Of a stretch of 64,000 nucleotides of DNA, positions 1-12,133 are shown in pieces (positions within the stretch are counted from its first letter, which is position 1; each line of letters starts with the position of its first letter). A program made the translations under genes and the position numbers. The stretch covers positions 1,612,001-1,676,000 of the forward strand of contig JAWQUS010000030.1 in the NCBI GenBank assembly GCA_036365455.1. The letters run 5' to 3'. This DNA comes from Macrosoma leucophasiata (lineage: Eukaryota; Arthropoda; Insecta; Lepidoptera; Hedylidae). The notes beneath the pieces are model-generated. The model made no database searches, was not told the origin of the DNA, and saw nothing but the letters and a program-made list of their open reading frames with translations.

Positions 1-1
1 C

Positions 2-367
2 CGCTCCACCGACACCCTCGACTCCATCGAGGACGAGTACTCCCTCGTCTCCAAGAGCTACAGCCTCCCGTCGAGCAAGGCCACCGCCGGCTCCCGCTCC
101 AGGTCCACGCCGAGCAAACGCGAGAGGAAGAACTCGATCCAATCCAACAAATCGGTCTCCTTCCTGGAATCGAGCAACGAATCGCTCAAAGAACCGAACT
201 ACACGGCCAAGAGTTTCACGAACGATCTGAAGAAGTTCCTCTTGAAGCCGTCGCCCCCGAGGCTCAGTTTGCGCGACAAGTTGATGATCAGCTTCAAGCA
301 GGAGTTGGAGGCGACGAGGAAATCGCCGAAGCTCAAAGCTATCAAGGGCTTGTGGAAGTCCTATTGA
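2..367 (+). CDS. Terminal coding exon (3' end of a gene), product not recognised
   Basis: An open frame enters from the left edge in the frame starting at base 2 and runs 121 codons to TGA at 365-367. No start lies in the window, so this is the 3' part of a larger gene or its last exon. The encoded segment is rich in Ser and Lys (short runs such as SRSRSTPSKRERKNS), so its first half is probably disordered. The last third is more helix-like and basic (DLKKFLLKPS, KLMISFKQELEATRKS) and ends GLWKSY. No catalytic motif, membrane segment or known domain is visible. Coding evidence is the uninterrupted frame, strongly GC-rich codon use (TCC, TCG, CTC, AAG), and an abrupt drop to AT-rich sequence right after the stop. 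I do not recognise the family. It could be the tail of a cytoskeletal, channel or signalling protein, but nothing seen here decides that. Confidence 0.8.
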   Translation, partial: RSTDTLDSIEDEYSLVSKSYSLPSSKATAGSRSRSTPSKRERKNSIQSNKSVSFLESSNESLKEPNYTAKSFTNDLKKFLLKPSPPRLSLRDKLMISFKQELEATRKSPKLKAIKGLWKSY

Positions 368-914
368 AATTAATTCTGTGTTTTTTTTTTCTAATTCTAT
401 CGATATGGTGTGGGTATCGAATTAAATACTGTCGGAGTAGCTCTAAATTACTTAAAGATATGTATGTTTTGTAAGATTTTATATTTTAACATAAAAATGA
501 TTTTAGTCAGCGTTGGTCCATTGAAGTAAAGTATATTTTAAAACTTATGCTATGCATATTTTATATACATACTAGCTTACCCACCAAAATTTGTATTGCC
601 TCAGAATTAAATAACATGTCAAAGGTTAGAGAAAATAATATTGTTGCTTTTACTATTTGCCTTACAATTTCTTCATATTTTCTCACCTTTCAAACCTTTC
701 CTGGACTTACAAAAATAATTCAAAATCAAAATTAGTTAAATTGGTCCAGCCGTTCTTGAGTTTTAGCGAGACTAACGAACAGTAATATATGTATAAATAT
801 AGATATCTGTGAACTTTCATTGCAATAACTCATCTTTCCTCTAGAGGTTAAAAGTATTTTTAAACTGATACCAATCTTAGATAATATATCTTTAATGCTA
901 CAACAGATGTACTC
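368..914 (+). other. AT-rich 3' flank, probable 3' UTR
   Basis: Directly follows the TGA of the terminal exon. It is AT-rich and without coding signal, as expected of a 3' UTR. No AATAAA was found in this stretch. The nearest ones downstream lie inside or after repeats (for example 1597-1602, 2194-2199), so the transcript end cannot be fixed from sequence alone. Confidence 0.4.
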
Positions 915-918
915 GGTT

Positions 919-1118
919 TAGTTTATTCATTTATTTCATATAATTGAGCCCCTGGAGAGCACTTTTACATCGTTTTTTTTTTTAAACAAACCTAGAGTGA
1001 ATTATTTCTAATAACACATAATAAATTAAAAAGAAACGAAACAATTATTTACAATATGGAAAGAATAAATTATTTAACAAATTCCTCCATTTTCCCATTT
1101 AAAAATAAACTGAGATAA
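919..1118 (-). mobile_element. LINE 3' UTR fragment (family J1), 5' truncated
   Basis: On the minus strand this reads into a tail ending AATGAATAAACT. The same roughly 200-bp sequence recurs at 37587-37783 on the plus strand, including the shared phrase GTGCTCTCCAGG. No coding part remains. Confidence 0.6.
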
Positions 1119-1732
1119 TAATGAATTTGGTCGTCATAGTAAAGGTGACACTTGGCAGAATTCCAATTAAGTGAAGTACTATTTGTAAGATTTAATTTGA
1201 TGCCCACATATATACCATAGAACTTTTTGGTGCTTTATTTTTGAACATATATCTTGTTGTATCATGTAACGTAAGTGTTCAGAATTGGTCTAAATTCCTG
1301 TAGCAAGGTCAAGGTGCTATCTACGCTGAATGTACGTTACAATGTAACACGCGGACCGATTGTTACATTTATTTATATTTTAAAAAAAATGATTGTTTTA
1401 TTCTTAGTTGCGTGATTATACTGAGCAATACTTTATACTATTAACCGTCTATATTACTGGCCAAAAACTTTCATGATATTGCCAAATTGTCGCCAAACAT
1501 GACATGTTTGGATGGAACAAGATATTATTCGTTTATTGAATATTTTCTTTAAAAATCCAAATAAAAAAAATCACGCAACTATTTTTTTCAAATATAAATA
1601 AAGATTATATAAAATTAAACATTTGCATGTTCTATTCCAATGAATATTGGTCGACTTTATATAGGGTTCCATTTCAATGACATGCCAGATTAAAAGAAGA
1701 ACAATTTTTAAAAATTCGTCACTTTCGACTTC

Positions 1733-1905
1733 GTAGAGCGTTATCTCCGATACACACACAGATACGTAAGTATTGATAGAACGGTATTGGACAAAATTTG
1801 ATCAAAACGGGTCGACAAACGTCAGATAGACAGTGTGCGAAAGAGATAACGCTCTACAAACCCGAAATTATCCGAAATCTCTTTCCTAAAGTCGATGTGC
1901 AATAT
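1733..1905. repeat. Inverted repeat, MITE-like
   Basis: A perfect 15-bp inverted pair built on GTAGAGCGTTATCTC lies at 1733-1747 and 1843-1857. The right flank, 1892-1905 (TCGATGTGCAATAT), recurs as an arm of the inverted repeat at 36414-36503, so these are probably parts of one dispersed element. Confidence 0.45.
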
Positions 1906-4000
1906 TTTTTGCTGGGTATTGTATAGGTATAGGTTGATACATACGTACCTATACCATACATACGAACGTATACTATCATGACGGAGATAAGAACAGCTCA
2001 TTAGTTGCTGATTTATTGGAAAGATCATTGAAATGCAATCCTGTACCATTTAAATTTATTCTTCATGTATTGAAGTTTTACTTAGCAAAATATTTAGACT
2101 AAAATTTAGAAATGTACCATAATCGCGAGTAGGACAAAATATATATATGTACGGCTATAGAATATCGATCGGTTTTGGAGATTATACAATTTTAATAAAC
2201 TGTTCGAAGGAATTTCAACTGTTTTTACATAGTAATACGATACCTTTTAACTTTTAGACTGTGCTATGTAGTATGTAAGTATCACAAATCCTTAGGACTT
2301 AGATTCTTGACTATTTCTTGTTGATTTCAACGTTTCGAAAAATCTTTATTGAAGTGAAAACTTCATCGTTGTGATTTGATCGATGAAACGAAAAAGCGAC
2401 AGTAGAAAGAGACAGACATATAATTTCATAAGATTTAACGTGGGAGGAAATGAGATAGGAAGCATTATACAGTGTCTCTTATGAAAATGCACTTCTACCA
2501 TGTGTCAAATGCACACGTTTTTTTTTAAACCGAAAAGCAGCAACCCTGATATTTCTATTTTATAAATTTTAGAGAAGGAATTTTGTGCGTTTGAATATTA
2601 ATAGCGAACGTAGTTCGAATCTTTTTCAAGTTACTAAATGGCTTTTGTAGTAGTGATAAACAAGAATGTAATTCCAAAACAGCATTTGTTGATTTTCTTA
2701 TACTTGAAAATGTTGATGACAAGAGATTAGGTAGTTCGTGTGTTTGAATAGAACACTAGATAACATAGTTCCATAGGGATCAATATATGGTGTAGATAGA
2801 ATATCTTTTGTTCTGTTTAGAAATGTTTATAATGTAAACGAATTTGTAGAGCATATTGTAAGGACTTGCATTCTTTGACTTATGAAAAAAAAGTGATGAT
2901 ACATTTTCTTGGTTGCAAAAAATAGATTTTAAAATAAAACCTTTTTTTTTAATAATTAAAATTTAGAGCTGTCTATTTGTTGAAAATTATGAGTACAAGT
3001 TTAACAAAATAAACCCTAAATCATTCGGCAAGTTTCGACAAGATATTGTCACTAGTGAAAAAACTAAAACAATATAAGAGGTAGAGTGTTCTAACCAGCT
3101 TCCTATTATTTATTTGTAACTCTGCTACCCTACATTTTTTTTTGGTTTAGGAACGAAAACAGCGTATATTGGATCGCAAGATATGGAGTGACTTATTCTG
3201 TAAGATAACAATGACTATATAGACAACATTATATTATCTTTATAGAAAGTTTTTCATTGCACGGTATTAGTATTATACAACGTGTAACAGGATTAAATGT
3301 ACAACCCGAAACTAGTTTGTTCAGAATCGATAACCGAATCGATTTCAGGCATTTTTGATATAGGTAATATTTTGTACCAAAATTAATTACAATAACGGAA
3401 TCATGGAAATCATGGTCATCTATTTGGTGAACAGTCAATACAAATGAGACAAACGTCTATCCGAAATAAAATGCTAGTCTCAACAAGTTAACTAGAACTC
3501 GTTGAGACGTGCTTTTCATTAAAAATAATAATTTAAGAAATTAAATAGTGGAAATTAATCTTATTTGTAGCGAGTGTTAAATAACGGTACGCAGGTTACG
3601 CTACATAACATTGCAACAGTGTGCGTGTATTAGTAGGTTCATGTTTTATGTGCGGTCGTAGGTAGAGGTATGGTAAGTATGCATAGGGTGTGCATACTGT
3701 TCGTACAATTTGAGGACAACATATTTTTAGAAAAAAAAAAAATTAATACATAAATATGTAATTTCAGTTCGCGTATCATGATAATAACTCGATTTTCTAA
3801 TCGAGGTGTAAGAGAGTGTGCATTATCCCGTTACATGTTGTATACATGTCTGTACGATTATATAGATTTTCAACCATCGAAAAGTAGGTATAATAATCTC
3901 TAGATATGAAGTTACTTTTATATAAATAACAATCCAATTTCGCAGTTCGAATTATTTCGTCTTCCAGTCTATTTGTTCACAATGAAGAACAAAGACAACA
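1906..4000. other. AT-rich intergenic DNA, no feature recognised
   Basis: Both strands were read. There is only AT-rich sequence with homopolymer runs and several AATAAA words (such as 2194-2199 and 2933-2938). No coding frame, RNA gene or repeat family seen elsewhere in the window was found. Confidence 0.5.
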
Positions 4001-4081
4001 ACTTAGGTCTCAGGGTTGGCAACGCATCTGCATTATGACTTCTTATCTTTTTTGTACATGCCTATAGGCTACAGTCATCAC
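4001..4081 (+). mobile_element. SINE-A 3' fragment
   Basis: Matches the 3' half of SINE-A (from TTAGGTCTCAGGG through CTATAGGCT to AGTCATCAC), diverged. It stands head to head with a minus-strand fragment at 4117-4248. Confidence 0.6.
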
Positions 4082-4116
4082 GTATGAGCTGATGATCCTA
4101 TAATGATTCCTGAACC

Positions 4117-4248
4117 CTTTTTTATGTTATGGAAGTGGCAAACAAGTAAAGTGATGCCTGCAGCCTATAAACACCCACACAAACACCAAGGTCAAAATGC
4201 AGATGCGTAACCACTCCCGAGGCCTAAGGTGTTATGCCTCTGTGCCGG
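4117..4248 (-). mobile_element. SINE-A, 5'-truncated copy
   Basis: Minus-strand SINE-A from its A tail (read as T run then ATGTTATGGAAG) to the GTGCCGG motif. The 5' half is absent. Confidence 0.75.
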
Positions 4249-4518
4249 ATCATGTACTTATTTGTGCGCTCTTTTGTATGGATATATTAAAGCTGAATAG
4301 TCTTGTAATTTAATTCGTGAAGCTTTAAAGCGTTAAATACAGCAAATGTAAAACATTTCGGTTAATACATCGAATTTTAAATACTACAGAATCCTGTTTC
4401 ACAAGTGTATGTTATTGGCTGTAATGAGCAATTATGATTTTTCGGCAATCGATATAAATAAAACTTTCGTTACTAACAGCGGGACCCAATATTCGATCTC
4501 TATCCATTTTTCGTGATG

Positions 4519-4562
4519 ATACTTTTGTCAAAAAGGCTGGCACGCCTTTTTTGACAAAAGTA
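4519..4562. repeat. Near-perfect hairpin
   Basis: A 19-bp arm at 4519-4537 (ATACTTTTGTCAAAAAGGC) pairs with 4544-4562 across the 6-nt loop TGGCAC, with one extra T in the right arm. It is not linked to any repeat family recognised here. Confidence 0.6.
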
Positions 4563-4890
4563 TATAACAAACCTACAAATTACAAACCGACATGGGATCG
4601 ATCGAAATGGATTGCTGTCTAAAGGATGTCGATCGAAGGTACAATATTGTCTGTCACACAGCTGAAACCACTGGTGGTAGAAAGCTAAAAGGATAGTAGC
4701 AAGATTAGTACAAAAAAAAGCGGGTACAAGGTGTAACATGTTTGTAATGTTATTTTGAGAACCTTAAGAATGTTTTTTAATGTATGTAAAATACGACAGT
4801 CACGTTGCCCTCATTAACGCCACCGAATATTGTTACCATTCCGGAATAGTTTAAAATTAATTTTAATATGGAGGGCTTCTATTTTTGGTA

Positions 4891-5186
4891 GCATAGAGCA
4901 ACATCGGATGGGAGTAGCCATATGCAGGCTTTCCCCTCTGTCAAAGTACAACCCCGAATGGGCCTATACCTGTCGCCTAGATGTTTAAATGCGTGCGTGA
5001 AATTGTTTCTGTATTTTGTTAAAGTCAAGGTGTGAGTTTCGTAGTAATAGACAATTTTTGCAGTGTGCGTGTGTCGCCGCACGCATTTCCCCCCGCAAAA
5101 AATGATAGACTGTTTTGCATCGGTAATACACGCTATGGCTACTCCCCTCCGGTCCGCCGCGACCGGTGGGCCGCGTTGCTCTATGG
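4891..5186. mobile_element. MITE-G, full copy with terminal inverted repeats
   Basis: Begins GCATAGAGCAAC and ends GTTGCTCTATGG. Both ends contain GGAGTAGCCATA or its complement. It is flanked by TTGGTA at 4885-4890 and 5187-5192, a possible 6-bp target duplication. Related copies lie at 31980-32286, 43182-43306 (half) and 45276-45541. There is no transposase frame. Confidence 0.65.
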
Positions 5187-5192
5187 TTGGTA

Positions 5193-5957
5193 GGGAAGAC
5201 CATTTTTATTAAGCCGTGGTAAAAATATTTTAATCTGTTCACTGTGCTTCAGGTTTTCTAGATAACATTTAAAAGCAATTTTGCCTTGTACCTTTATTTT
5301 TCATGTTTTCTTTACAAATCAATGTATGTACCTAGTTTGGTTTGTAGGTTCCTTGTACTGAGGTACTAAGAAAGTGTTGACCAACATTTCTACGCAAACG
5401 GGAGTTATTCGCGTGTGCAGTCGTGAGCAAAAGCTAACGCTAACTTTGACAGAAAAGATAACGTATACCTGTGAAACCGGACACTGAACAAAATAAAATA
5501 TGCAATAATAAATAGTACTGAATACAGCAATGATTTTGTGAGATATGAGAGAATTAGCTTAAGGTAGATGATGTTTATGCGAATAATCTATAGGAGAGAG
5601 GTTAGAACGAATTTACATTTGTATTACAATGTTTACTATGAACTCGCATTGCTATTAAAGTGTGGTCAAACAGTACGCGTAAAGATACTTGAGTTTTTAT
5701 GAAGAGTGTATTTTAAAAAGCAACTTATTTGTCAAGTGATGCACAAGTACGAAACTTATTAGAAATAGAGTGTACTTATTCTCAATATATTATGATAGAA
5801 ATGAAGAGCGTAATAAAATGATAGACGGCTACTCTATTTAACGTCATTGATTCGAGTGTGATGTTCTGTTTCAATAAATGCAAAGAATTTGCAAATCAGA
5901 TGCAAATCTGATTTTGGTTTACTATTATTACTACATAGGTAGCGTGACTATTGTCTA
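5193..5957. other. AT-rich intergenic DNA, nothing recognised
   Basis: No coding frame, RNA gene or dispersed family seen elsewhere in this window was found on either strand. Confidence 0.45.
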
Positions 5958-5959
5958 CT

Positions 5960-6245
5960 GTCCATAAAATACGTCACGCTAATATAAGCCTTTTCTGACC
6001 CCCTTCCCCCTATTGTCACGCTGTGTCACAGTGTGACCCCCCTAAAAATATTGCTTCAAAAAAACGAAGACCCCCCTGAATATGACATTTTTAAAATCAG
6101 GAATAGTGTAACGAAATAATAATTAATAATATTTTTATGAACTGCGAACGTCACGTTGCGGTGGACCCCTCCATCCCCTCTGTCACATTTTGTCACGCTA
6201 ATCGAGACCTCTCTTTCCCCTTGTATGCGAACGAATTTTATGGAC
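5960..6245. mobile_element. MITE-like element with C-rich interior
   Basis: The left end TCCATAAAATACGTCACG and the right end ACGAATTTTATGGA are imperfect inverted repeats. The interior repeats GTCACGCT and CCCCC tracts. A 112-codon minus-strand frame inside it has no recognisable domain and is treated as chance. Confidence 0.4.
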
Positions 6246-6249
6246 GGAC

Positions 6250-7453
6250 CCTTTGCAGTAAATTGAGGAGACACACATGAATGACTATGAAAATGAGAGG
6301 GTGAATTATCATAAAAACTCATGGCTCTTTGTTTTCTTCCTCGCATTGTTTGACCCCCATTCAACATAAACCATCCATTATGCCATCTTTCCATTATTTT
6401 ATACGTCCATGTGTCAAATATCAGTCACGTAGCACGATGTTTTACTATCAGTTAGCTTACGGTACTTAAAGAAATATTTCATATTTTTTATTGCTGTTTA
6501 AAATCTTTTATAAAAAATACAGTGTATAAGAGTAGAGTGTTACACATTTTAAAGTTGTTTTTTAAGTAGAAAATTATATTAATCAATAGATATCTATAAA
6601 AACTCGTATTTTTGGCTGTTTATAACACGAATTAGAATCACTGCAATTTTTATATCTATGCCCACATGTACTATTTAGTTTATTCTTGATAAACAGAACT
6701 TGATGACAGATTTGTAAATTCTCTTCTAGAATTACCTAATTAACTCAATGATACATGTTGGTGCCATTCTCGCGTAATGTTTTTTTTACAAATTTTTGCA
6801 TTCTATATTTACGTGTACAATAATAAGATTTTGAGAAAATTATTTCATTAAAATAAGCATAAGTTTAAAATTTAAGACAAAGTTTAATTGAAAAAGTGTC
6901 TGTTGAGATTTTATTATAATCTAGTGATACTCGCACTGTACCATTTAAAATAGCAATCATAAAGTATACAAAATATGTTTTAAATATATCATGCACAGTA
7001 ATGGCACAATACATATAGAAAGCACGACAGTCAGTTAATGGATGACACTTAAATAATAAGATATATTGGATATTGTTCTTTAGCTAACTTGATTGTTGTT
7101 TTAGCTTTTCACTTTACTTTTTAGTTAAAACTTGTGACATTCATATACATCAAAATTTTTAACTTCGGGAAATGTTTTAATTTACGATTGAAAGATGAAC
7201 GTTCTGTTATTTACGCACTTAAAAAAACATGGAGGCAATCGGGAATCTGATCGTCAACTGTGTTGATAGACATTGAATAATCGGACGCCCGTATCCCATT
7301 TCCCGGATTGGATTTTAGTCGGGAATTCCAATATAATTTATTCATGTATTGTGCTATAAACGCTGGAACGCATTAAGTCGGGGACGAATCAAGAATACAT
7401 GAATATAAGCGTCATCATTAATACGTCACGTTTAAGATGAGACAAGCATTTTT
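6250..7453. other. AT-rich intergenic DNA, nothing recognised
   Basis: Long AT-rich stretch with no open frame of note and no match by eye to repeats elsewhere in the window. Confidence 0.45.
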
Positions 7454-7580
7454 AAGTCTTAGGAATTGGTGTGCATGTATGAAGAGAATGATGAATGTGG
7501 AAGAAGCACGGGAGGTGTGTCAGGCAGGACCGAAATATCTTGCGTTCCACACTGCCTACCCCGTTGGTGTGAAGATAGAT
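7454..7580 (+). mobile_element. LINE-X 3' remnant
   Basis: Diverged copy of the end of the reverse-transcriptase ORF seen better at 15316-15579. The shared part covers the AGTCTTAGGAAT word, the GAGAATGATGAA word and the ending GCCTACCCCGTT ... GTGAAGATAGATAGATA. Reading frame broken. Confidence 0.6.
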
Positions 7581-7831
7581 AGATACAAATAATAAATTGG
7601 AATAAAGTGTAGTCAGGCATAAAACGTTTCCCCAAAATTTGGACAGTAAATGATACCTAGGTATATTTAAACGTCGACATTAATAAAATAACTAAACACG
7701 CTTGTAGCGTCAACTACATGATCGCCAGCTAGTGGGACACCGAGGAAAATACAGAAGTCTATTACAGAAGAAGGAGTAAAAAAATGCGTCACAAAATATT
7801 GAGAATGTTATATTTTTTGTATATGTTCCTG

Positions 7832-8112
7832 CTGGTGGTAGAGCTTCAGTGACGGAGCTCGCGGGCGTAGGCACCACCGCATTACCTAATATACTTGCCG
7901 CTAAATGGTAGTGTTCAGCACTATCGTGTTTCGGTCGGGTGGTAATGTACGGCCCTGTAATTTCCGGCACAGAGGCATAACACCTTAGGCCTCAGGAGTG
8001 GTAACGCATCTGCATTTTGACCTTGGTCTTCATGTGGGTGTCTATAGGCTGCAGTCATCACTTAACATCAATGTGAACTGCATGCTTGTTTGAAACGCCC
8101 ATTACATAAAAA
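7832..8112 (+). mobile_element. SINE-A, full-length copy
   Basis: Runs from CTGGTGGTAGAGC through GAGCTCGCGGGCG, GCCGCTAAATGG, TACGGCCCTGTAA and CTATAGGCTGCAG to a short A tail. The start TGGTAGAGCTT resembles a pol III box A (TRGYNNARNNG). Open frames on either strand inside it are not genes. Confidence 0.85.
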
Positions 8113-8519
8113 TTTTCATGGAATGTTCGTGGAATATTTTACGGATTTATACATCTGAAAATAAAAGACTGTAGCATAAATGATCATTTAATTCAGGCGG
8201 GCGTTGTTATTCCCGGAGAAATGGGATAGTGGTAATGTCCGCAATCCGTACGCGTCGAATGCGTTATTTACAACTGCTGTGTTGGAAACAGAATGCGAGT
8301 AAGTTGTGCACAATAAATATTCGTAAGGCAGTATTTTCTTTACATTTACGATGATTTTCCTTGTTTCCGAATAGGAACAACTTTTTGCCTTGTTTATATT
8401 AAAAATTAGTATTATGTGTCCACATGTTCAATTAGTTCTTTCATAATTAGCAAAATATACAAGGATGCATTTATGGTGTACAAATGCTGTAGAATAAAAA
8501 ATACGACTAAGATTTATGT

Positions 8520-8711
8520 TATCCATACAAATATTATAAATACGAAAGTCTGTGTGATGCTTTCACAATTAAACCACAGCACCGATTTGGATGAAATTTA
8601 AAATGAAAATAGTTGAAGATCCCGGTCAAAACAACCTCTTAAAGGTTTGAAATAGAAGATGAATGTTCATTACGAATTATACGCGAACGAAGTCGCGGGC
8701 AATAGCTAGTT
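8520..8711 (+). mobile_element. Helitron-like non-autonomous element, decayed
   Basis: Has the typical layout of a dispersed family in this window: an AT-rich start with TATTATAAATACGAAAG, an internal ACCGATTTGGATGAAAT, and an end GAAGTCGCGGGCAATAGCTAGT. The CTAGT end suggests Helitron. Assignment is from memory of lepidopteran repeats. Confidence 0.4.
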
Positions 8712-9045
8712 TGCTATATATGTGGAATTGAATAACATATCGGAATAACTTACTAGAATAGAAGTCCTGAAATTAAAGTAAGTTTCCTAATAGATGGAAG
8801 TAAATCAATATCGGTTCATTGTGTATTAGATTCTGTTCCTGCGTTTTTTTTGGTGTTTGCGAAGTTTTCTATAATTTCGCTTTAAACCTTACTCTTAGAT
8901 TAATATATTCCTGATTTGTTCCATCTTAGTTCCCTAAAGAACATCAATTTACGATTTTGAGTGTTTTTTAAGCAGGTCACGAGTAAAATGCTCACAAAAG
9001 TCGTCTATTTTGTCCCATCTCGAGACATTTCTTACGGTGTGTATT

Positions 9046-9175
9046 ATGTATATGTTAACATATTATTATTATTATATATGTATATTTATATACACATTTA
9101 TATTATTTACATATACATTTATATATATTTACCATTAATTATACCTACATATAATTATATTTCATATATGAAATA
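9046..9175. repeat. AT/TTA low-complexity microsatellite
   Basis: Imperfect TATAT, TTATTA and TACATATA runs. An open frame across it is low complexity and not a gene. Confidence 0.8.
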
Positions 9176-9953
9176 ATTATAACGAGTTACTTGTAATATT
9201 ATGTGTATAACAGTGTTTTTTACCAAAAAGAAAAAAAAAAAAAAGTTTTAGATATTATTTTATATTAAATTACTTTTAAAAAAATTAAAATCTTGTGTCA
9301 ACCGAAATGCCATGTTTGTTAAACAGTTGTTTTGTCTGGCACTTCACAACACAGACCTGAGTCTAGTGTGAGGGCCACAGCTATTATGTACTGTTACTCT
9401 GTTTTTGGCAAATAAATATATTTTCATTTTTTTTTCAATTCGAGATGACATGCTTTACTATTTATGTTGACTTTAAAACAAGCGCGGGGCTTTCGGGCGA
9501 GGATTTACGAGGTTCGTAAAGTAGCAGAATATTTGTCTTATGCGTTCCACACTTGGCTTAACAGTTTATATACGGATCTTGTATGCGGACAGCGCGCAGC
9601 AAGGGGGTGTTAACATGACATTGTTTATTGTATGCTTATAATCTTTTGGAATTGGAATAATCGAAGTTTCGGGATAAATATAACTAAATGTACTTAAAAC
9701 CGAAAAGTATTTAGATTTTTTTTTGGAAATGGAAACTGAACAAGTTTCTCAAAATTGCAAGTTACTATTTTATAAATAACCTACACTTTTGAGCATGTTC
9801 TTAAAAATTTGTATTGAAAATAAAAGAAGTGTAAAATGTTGTACAACGGAATAAAGGGGATAACAAGTTACAATTAAATACGACGGGCAGTGTAAGAATC
9901 TACAACAAACTAAAATTAACGTATTAATGAGTTACATAATGAATAATGTTTTC
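9176..9953. other. AT-rich DNA with a possible poly(A) site
   Basis: Holds AATAAA at 9411-9416 followed by a T-rich stretch, which could be a transcript or LINE 3' end. No other feature is recognised. Confidence 0.25.
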
Positions 9954-10050
9954 GTAGGTTTTCGCGAGCTTCATACAGCTACCGAAACGTCGAGTGTAAG
10001 AAGAAGTTTGGGAGTGTTGTATACGCGAGAAAATCCGCAAGTTTAATTTC
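9954..10050. mobile_element. Diverged FB-1 arm remnant
   Basis: Contains GGTTTTCGCGAGCTTCATA and ATACGCGAGAAAATCCGCA, matching the outer arm and inner arm of the FB-1 family seen at 62383-62664 and 18475-19632. Confidence 0.35.
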
Positions 10051-10126
10051 TACAATACAGAAATAATTCGCAAAAGCGTACCTTAATAGTGGGTGTTACT
10101 GCATCTCGTGTGCCCGAAAGTTGTGT

Positions 10127-10416
10127 TTTTTTTTTATGTAATGAAAGTGGCAAACAAGCGTGCAGTTCACATTGATGTTAAGTGATGACTGCAGCCTATA
10201 GACACCCACACAATGACCAGAGGTCAAAATGCAGATGCGCTGCCACTCCTGAGGCATTAGGTGTTATGCCTCTGTGCCGGAAATTACAGAGCCGTACATT
10301 ACCACCTGACCGAAACACGATAGTGCTGAACACTACCATTTAACGGCAAGTATATTAGGTAATGCGGTGGTGCCTACGCCCGCGAGCTCCGTCACTGGAG
10401 CTCTACCACCAGTAAA
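10127..10416 (-). mobile_element. SINE-A, full-length copy with target duplication
   Basis: Minus-strand copy with its A tail at the left and the ACTGGTGGTAGAGCTCC head at the right. It is flanked by the 10-bp direct repeat AAAGTTGTGT at 10117-10126 and 10417-10426. This shows LINE-style target-site duplication and fixes the element ends. Confidence 0.9.
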
Positions 10417-10855
10417 AAAGTTGTGTGTACGTATGTACACAGATAAATAAATAATAAACAAAGCCGGCATTTTTTAAAATAAGATTTCCCCGTTTGCTGT
10501 CTACCCGCGTCCTTAACGCTAAAAAGCAGTCGATTCGCGATCTCAATGATATTAGCATGTGATGAGGCTTTATGAAGTTTTTTTTTTAATTAATTCAAGC
10601 ACAGTTTAGTTAAGTTTTTTGTACAGTTTTTAAAACGAGTTTACGTTACGTTTTAGCAATACCGCTTTCGCGTTATACTTGTAGCTTAGCGTTTTGAAGG
10701 TAGTTGTTATTGTTTCTATGATATCAGCTTTTATTTTGGTATGCGCTAGTGTTGTTAGAAAAATTAAAATCCTTTGGTGTGAGATTATATCTTTTATTTG
10801 TATATCTACTGCATCCACTCAAGTAATTCATCATGTCAATTATATTTGACAATTT

Positions 10856-11060
10856 GACGACCCGGTTAGTCCAGCGGTGTGAGATGACCGTTTGATTCGA
10901 AGGGTCGCGGGTTCGATCCCCGCACCGGGACAATTAGTTGTATTGGCCTACAGATATTTGTTTCGGGTCTGGGTGTTTGTGTATGTGTTGTATGTGTACA
11001 ACGGCACCCACGACACAGGTTTACACCTAGTGTGGGGCTGTGAGTGTAAGCGTATTTTAT
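10856..11060 (+). mobile_element. SINE-C, tRNA-headed, near full length
   Basis: Head GACCCGGTTAGTCCAGCGG holds a perfect box A (TAGTCCAGCGG). GGGTTCGATCCCC gives box B. The body carries GTTTCGGGTCTGGGTG and CCACGACACAGG and ends GTGAGTGTAAGCG then a T/A-rich tail. Other copies lie at 23613, 41776 and 51228. The tRNA-derived head implies pol III transcription. Confidence 0.85.
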
Positions 11061-12133
11061 TTTTTATTTTTTAATTTAATATTAAAAAACAGCTCTACTT
11101 TAGCATACAATGGGATGACCCAGATTCGCCTGAACTGAAGGATTTTTATTTTTCTTTCTATATCCGTTTGAACATGACAGGATGGCGTCATGCGAAATAA
11201 GCCAGATAATAAACTGTATTAGAATTAAGATGCATCGGGATTTATGAACACTTAAATCCGAAATCCTTTCGCATAACACCGTCCAGTTCTAAGTTACCAT
11301 TATGATTTGTATACACAAAACTATATTTTATACAAACATACATTCAAAAGTTTAGTTATTAATTTTAATTATGATCTGATATTGTTAGTCTACAATTTTA
11401 GTTGCTCGCTATTATTGTTTTGCTATTGTACATTTACTGTAATTCTTTATGTATGTATGTATTTAGAGATCGCTAATGTATTTTAAATATGACAATAATC
11501 AGTATTTAAATTATAATATACTTATACAAGGTAATGTAGTTTCGATATATTATTTTAGTGTTATATTTATCTGTTAATGTTTGATTATTATTTTATTTTG
11601 TATCTGTATTTTGTAATGGTATTATTTTTTTTATAGACACTCCTTGGTACTGTGAATATTTTGAATATGGCCGAGTTTAAGTCTAATATATTTGGTAAAT
11701 GTTTATAATAATGTTTCAACGAATTGTTTTACATTATAGAACGGAGCAATAAATGAATATACGAAATTTAATATTTGTCTTTTATTTTACATAGAGAATG
11801 TAAGCAGTCCTCCTAATCTTGTAAACAAAAAATGCATAAAACACCGAATTATTTATCATTAATATCCCCTGAGCAATAACGCTTGCCAGAGGACGTAGCC
11901 AAAATGCCAGTCTATTCAATCGACGCTACGGAATAGAATTAAATATGTACACAGAGCCTAGCCAAAATCCCAATCTTTTCAAATGACTCTACAGAATAGA
12001 ATAAAATATGTATAGGATTGACATACCTAAGTCAATGACATTAGTTGACATTACATCAGCGAGCGTTGCGTTGTGAATTTGACAACGACCAGCTAAGCAA
12101 TCGGACTAAAAAATTTTGTCAATGAAAAGTAAC
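11061..12133 (+). other. AT-rich DNA with a candidate polyadenylation signal
   Basis: AATAAA at 11748-11753 is followed by T-rich sequence (GTCTTTTATTTTAC), the best-looking poly(A) context in the first 12 kb. It could end a very long 3' UTR of the gene at the left edge, or belong to nothing. Bases 11893-12010 hold two imperfect copies of a block around ACGGAATAGAAT. Confidence 0.3.

Noticed and set aside
4519..4562. Hairpin plus T run like a bacterial intrinsic terminator
   Set aside because: The genome is eukaryotic and there is no gene to terminate. The T run is within the stem.
6056..6394. 112-codon minus-strand frame
   Set aside because: It overlaps a MITE-like element, reads through C-rich tracts and has no recognisable domain.
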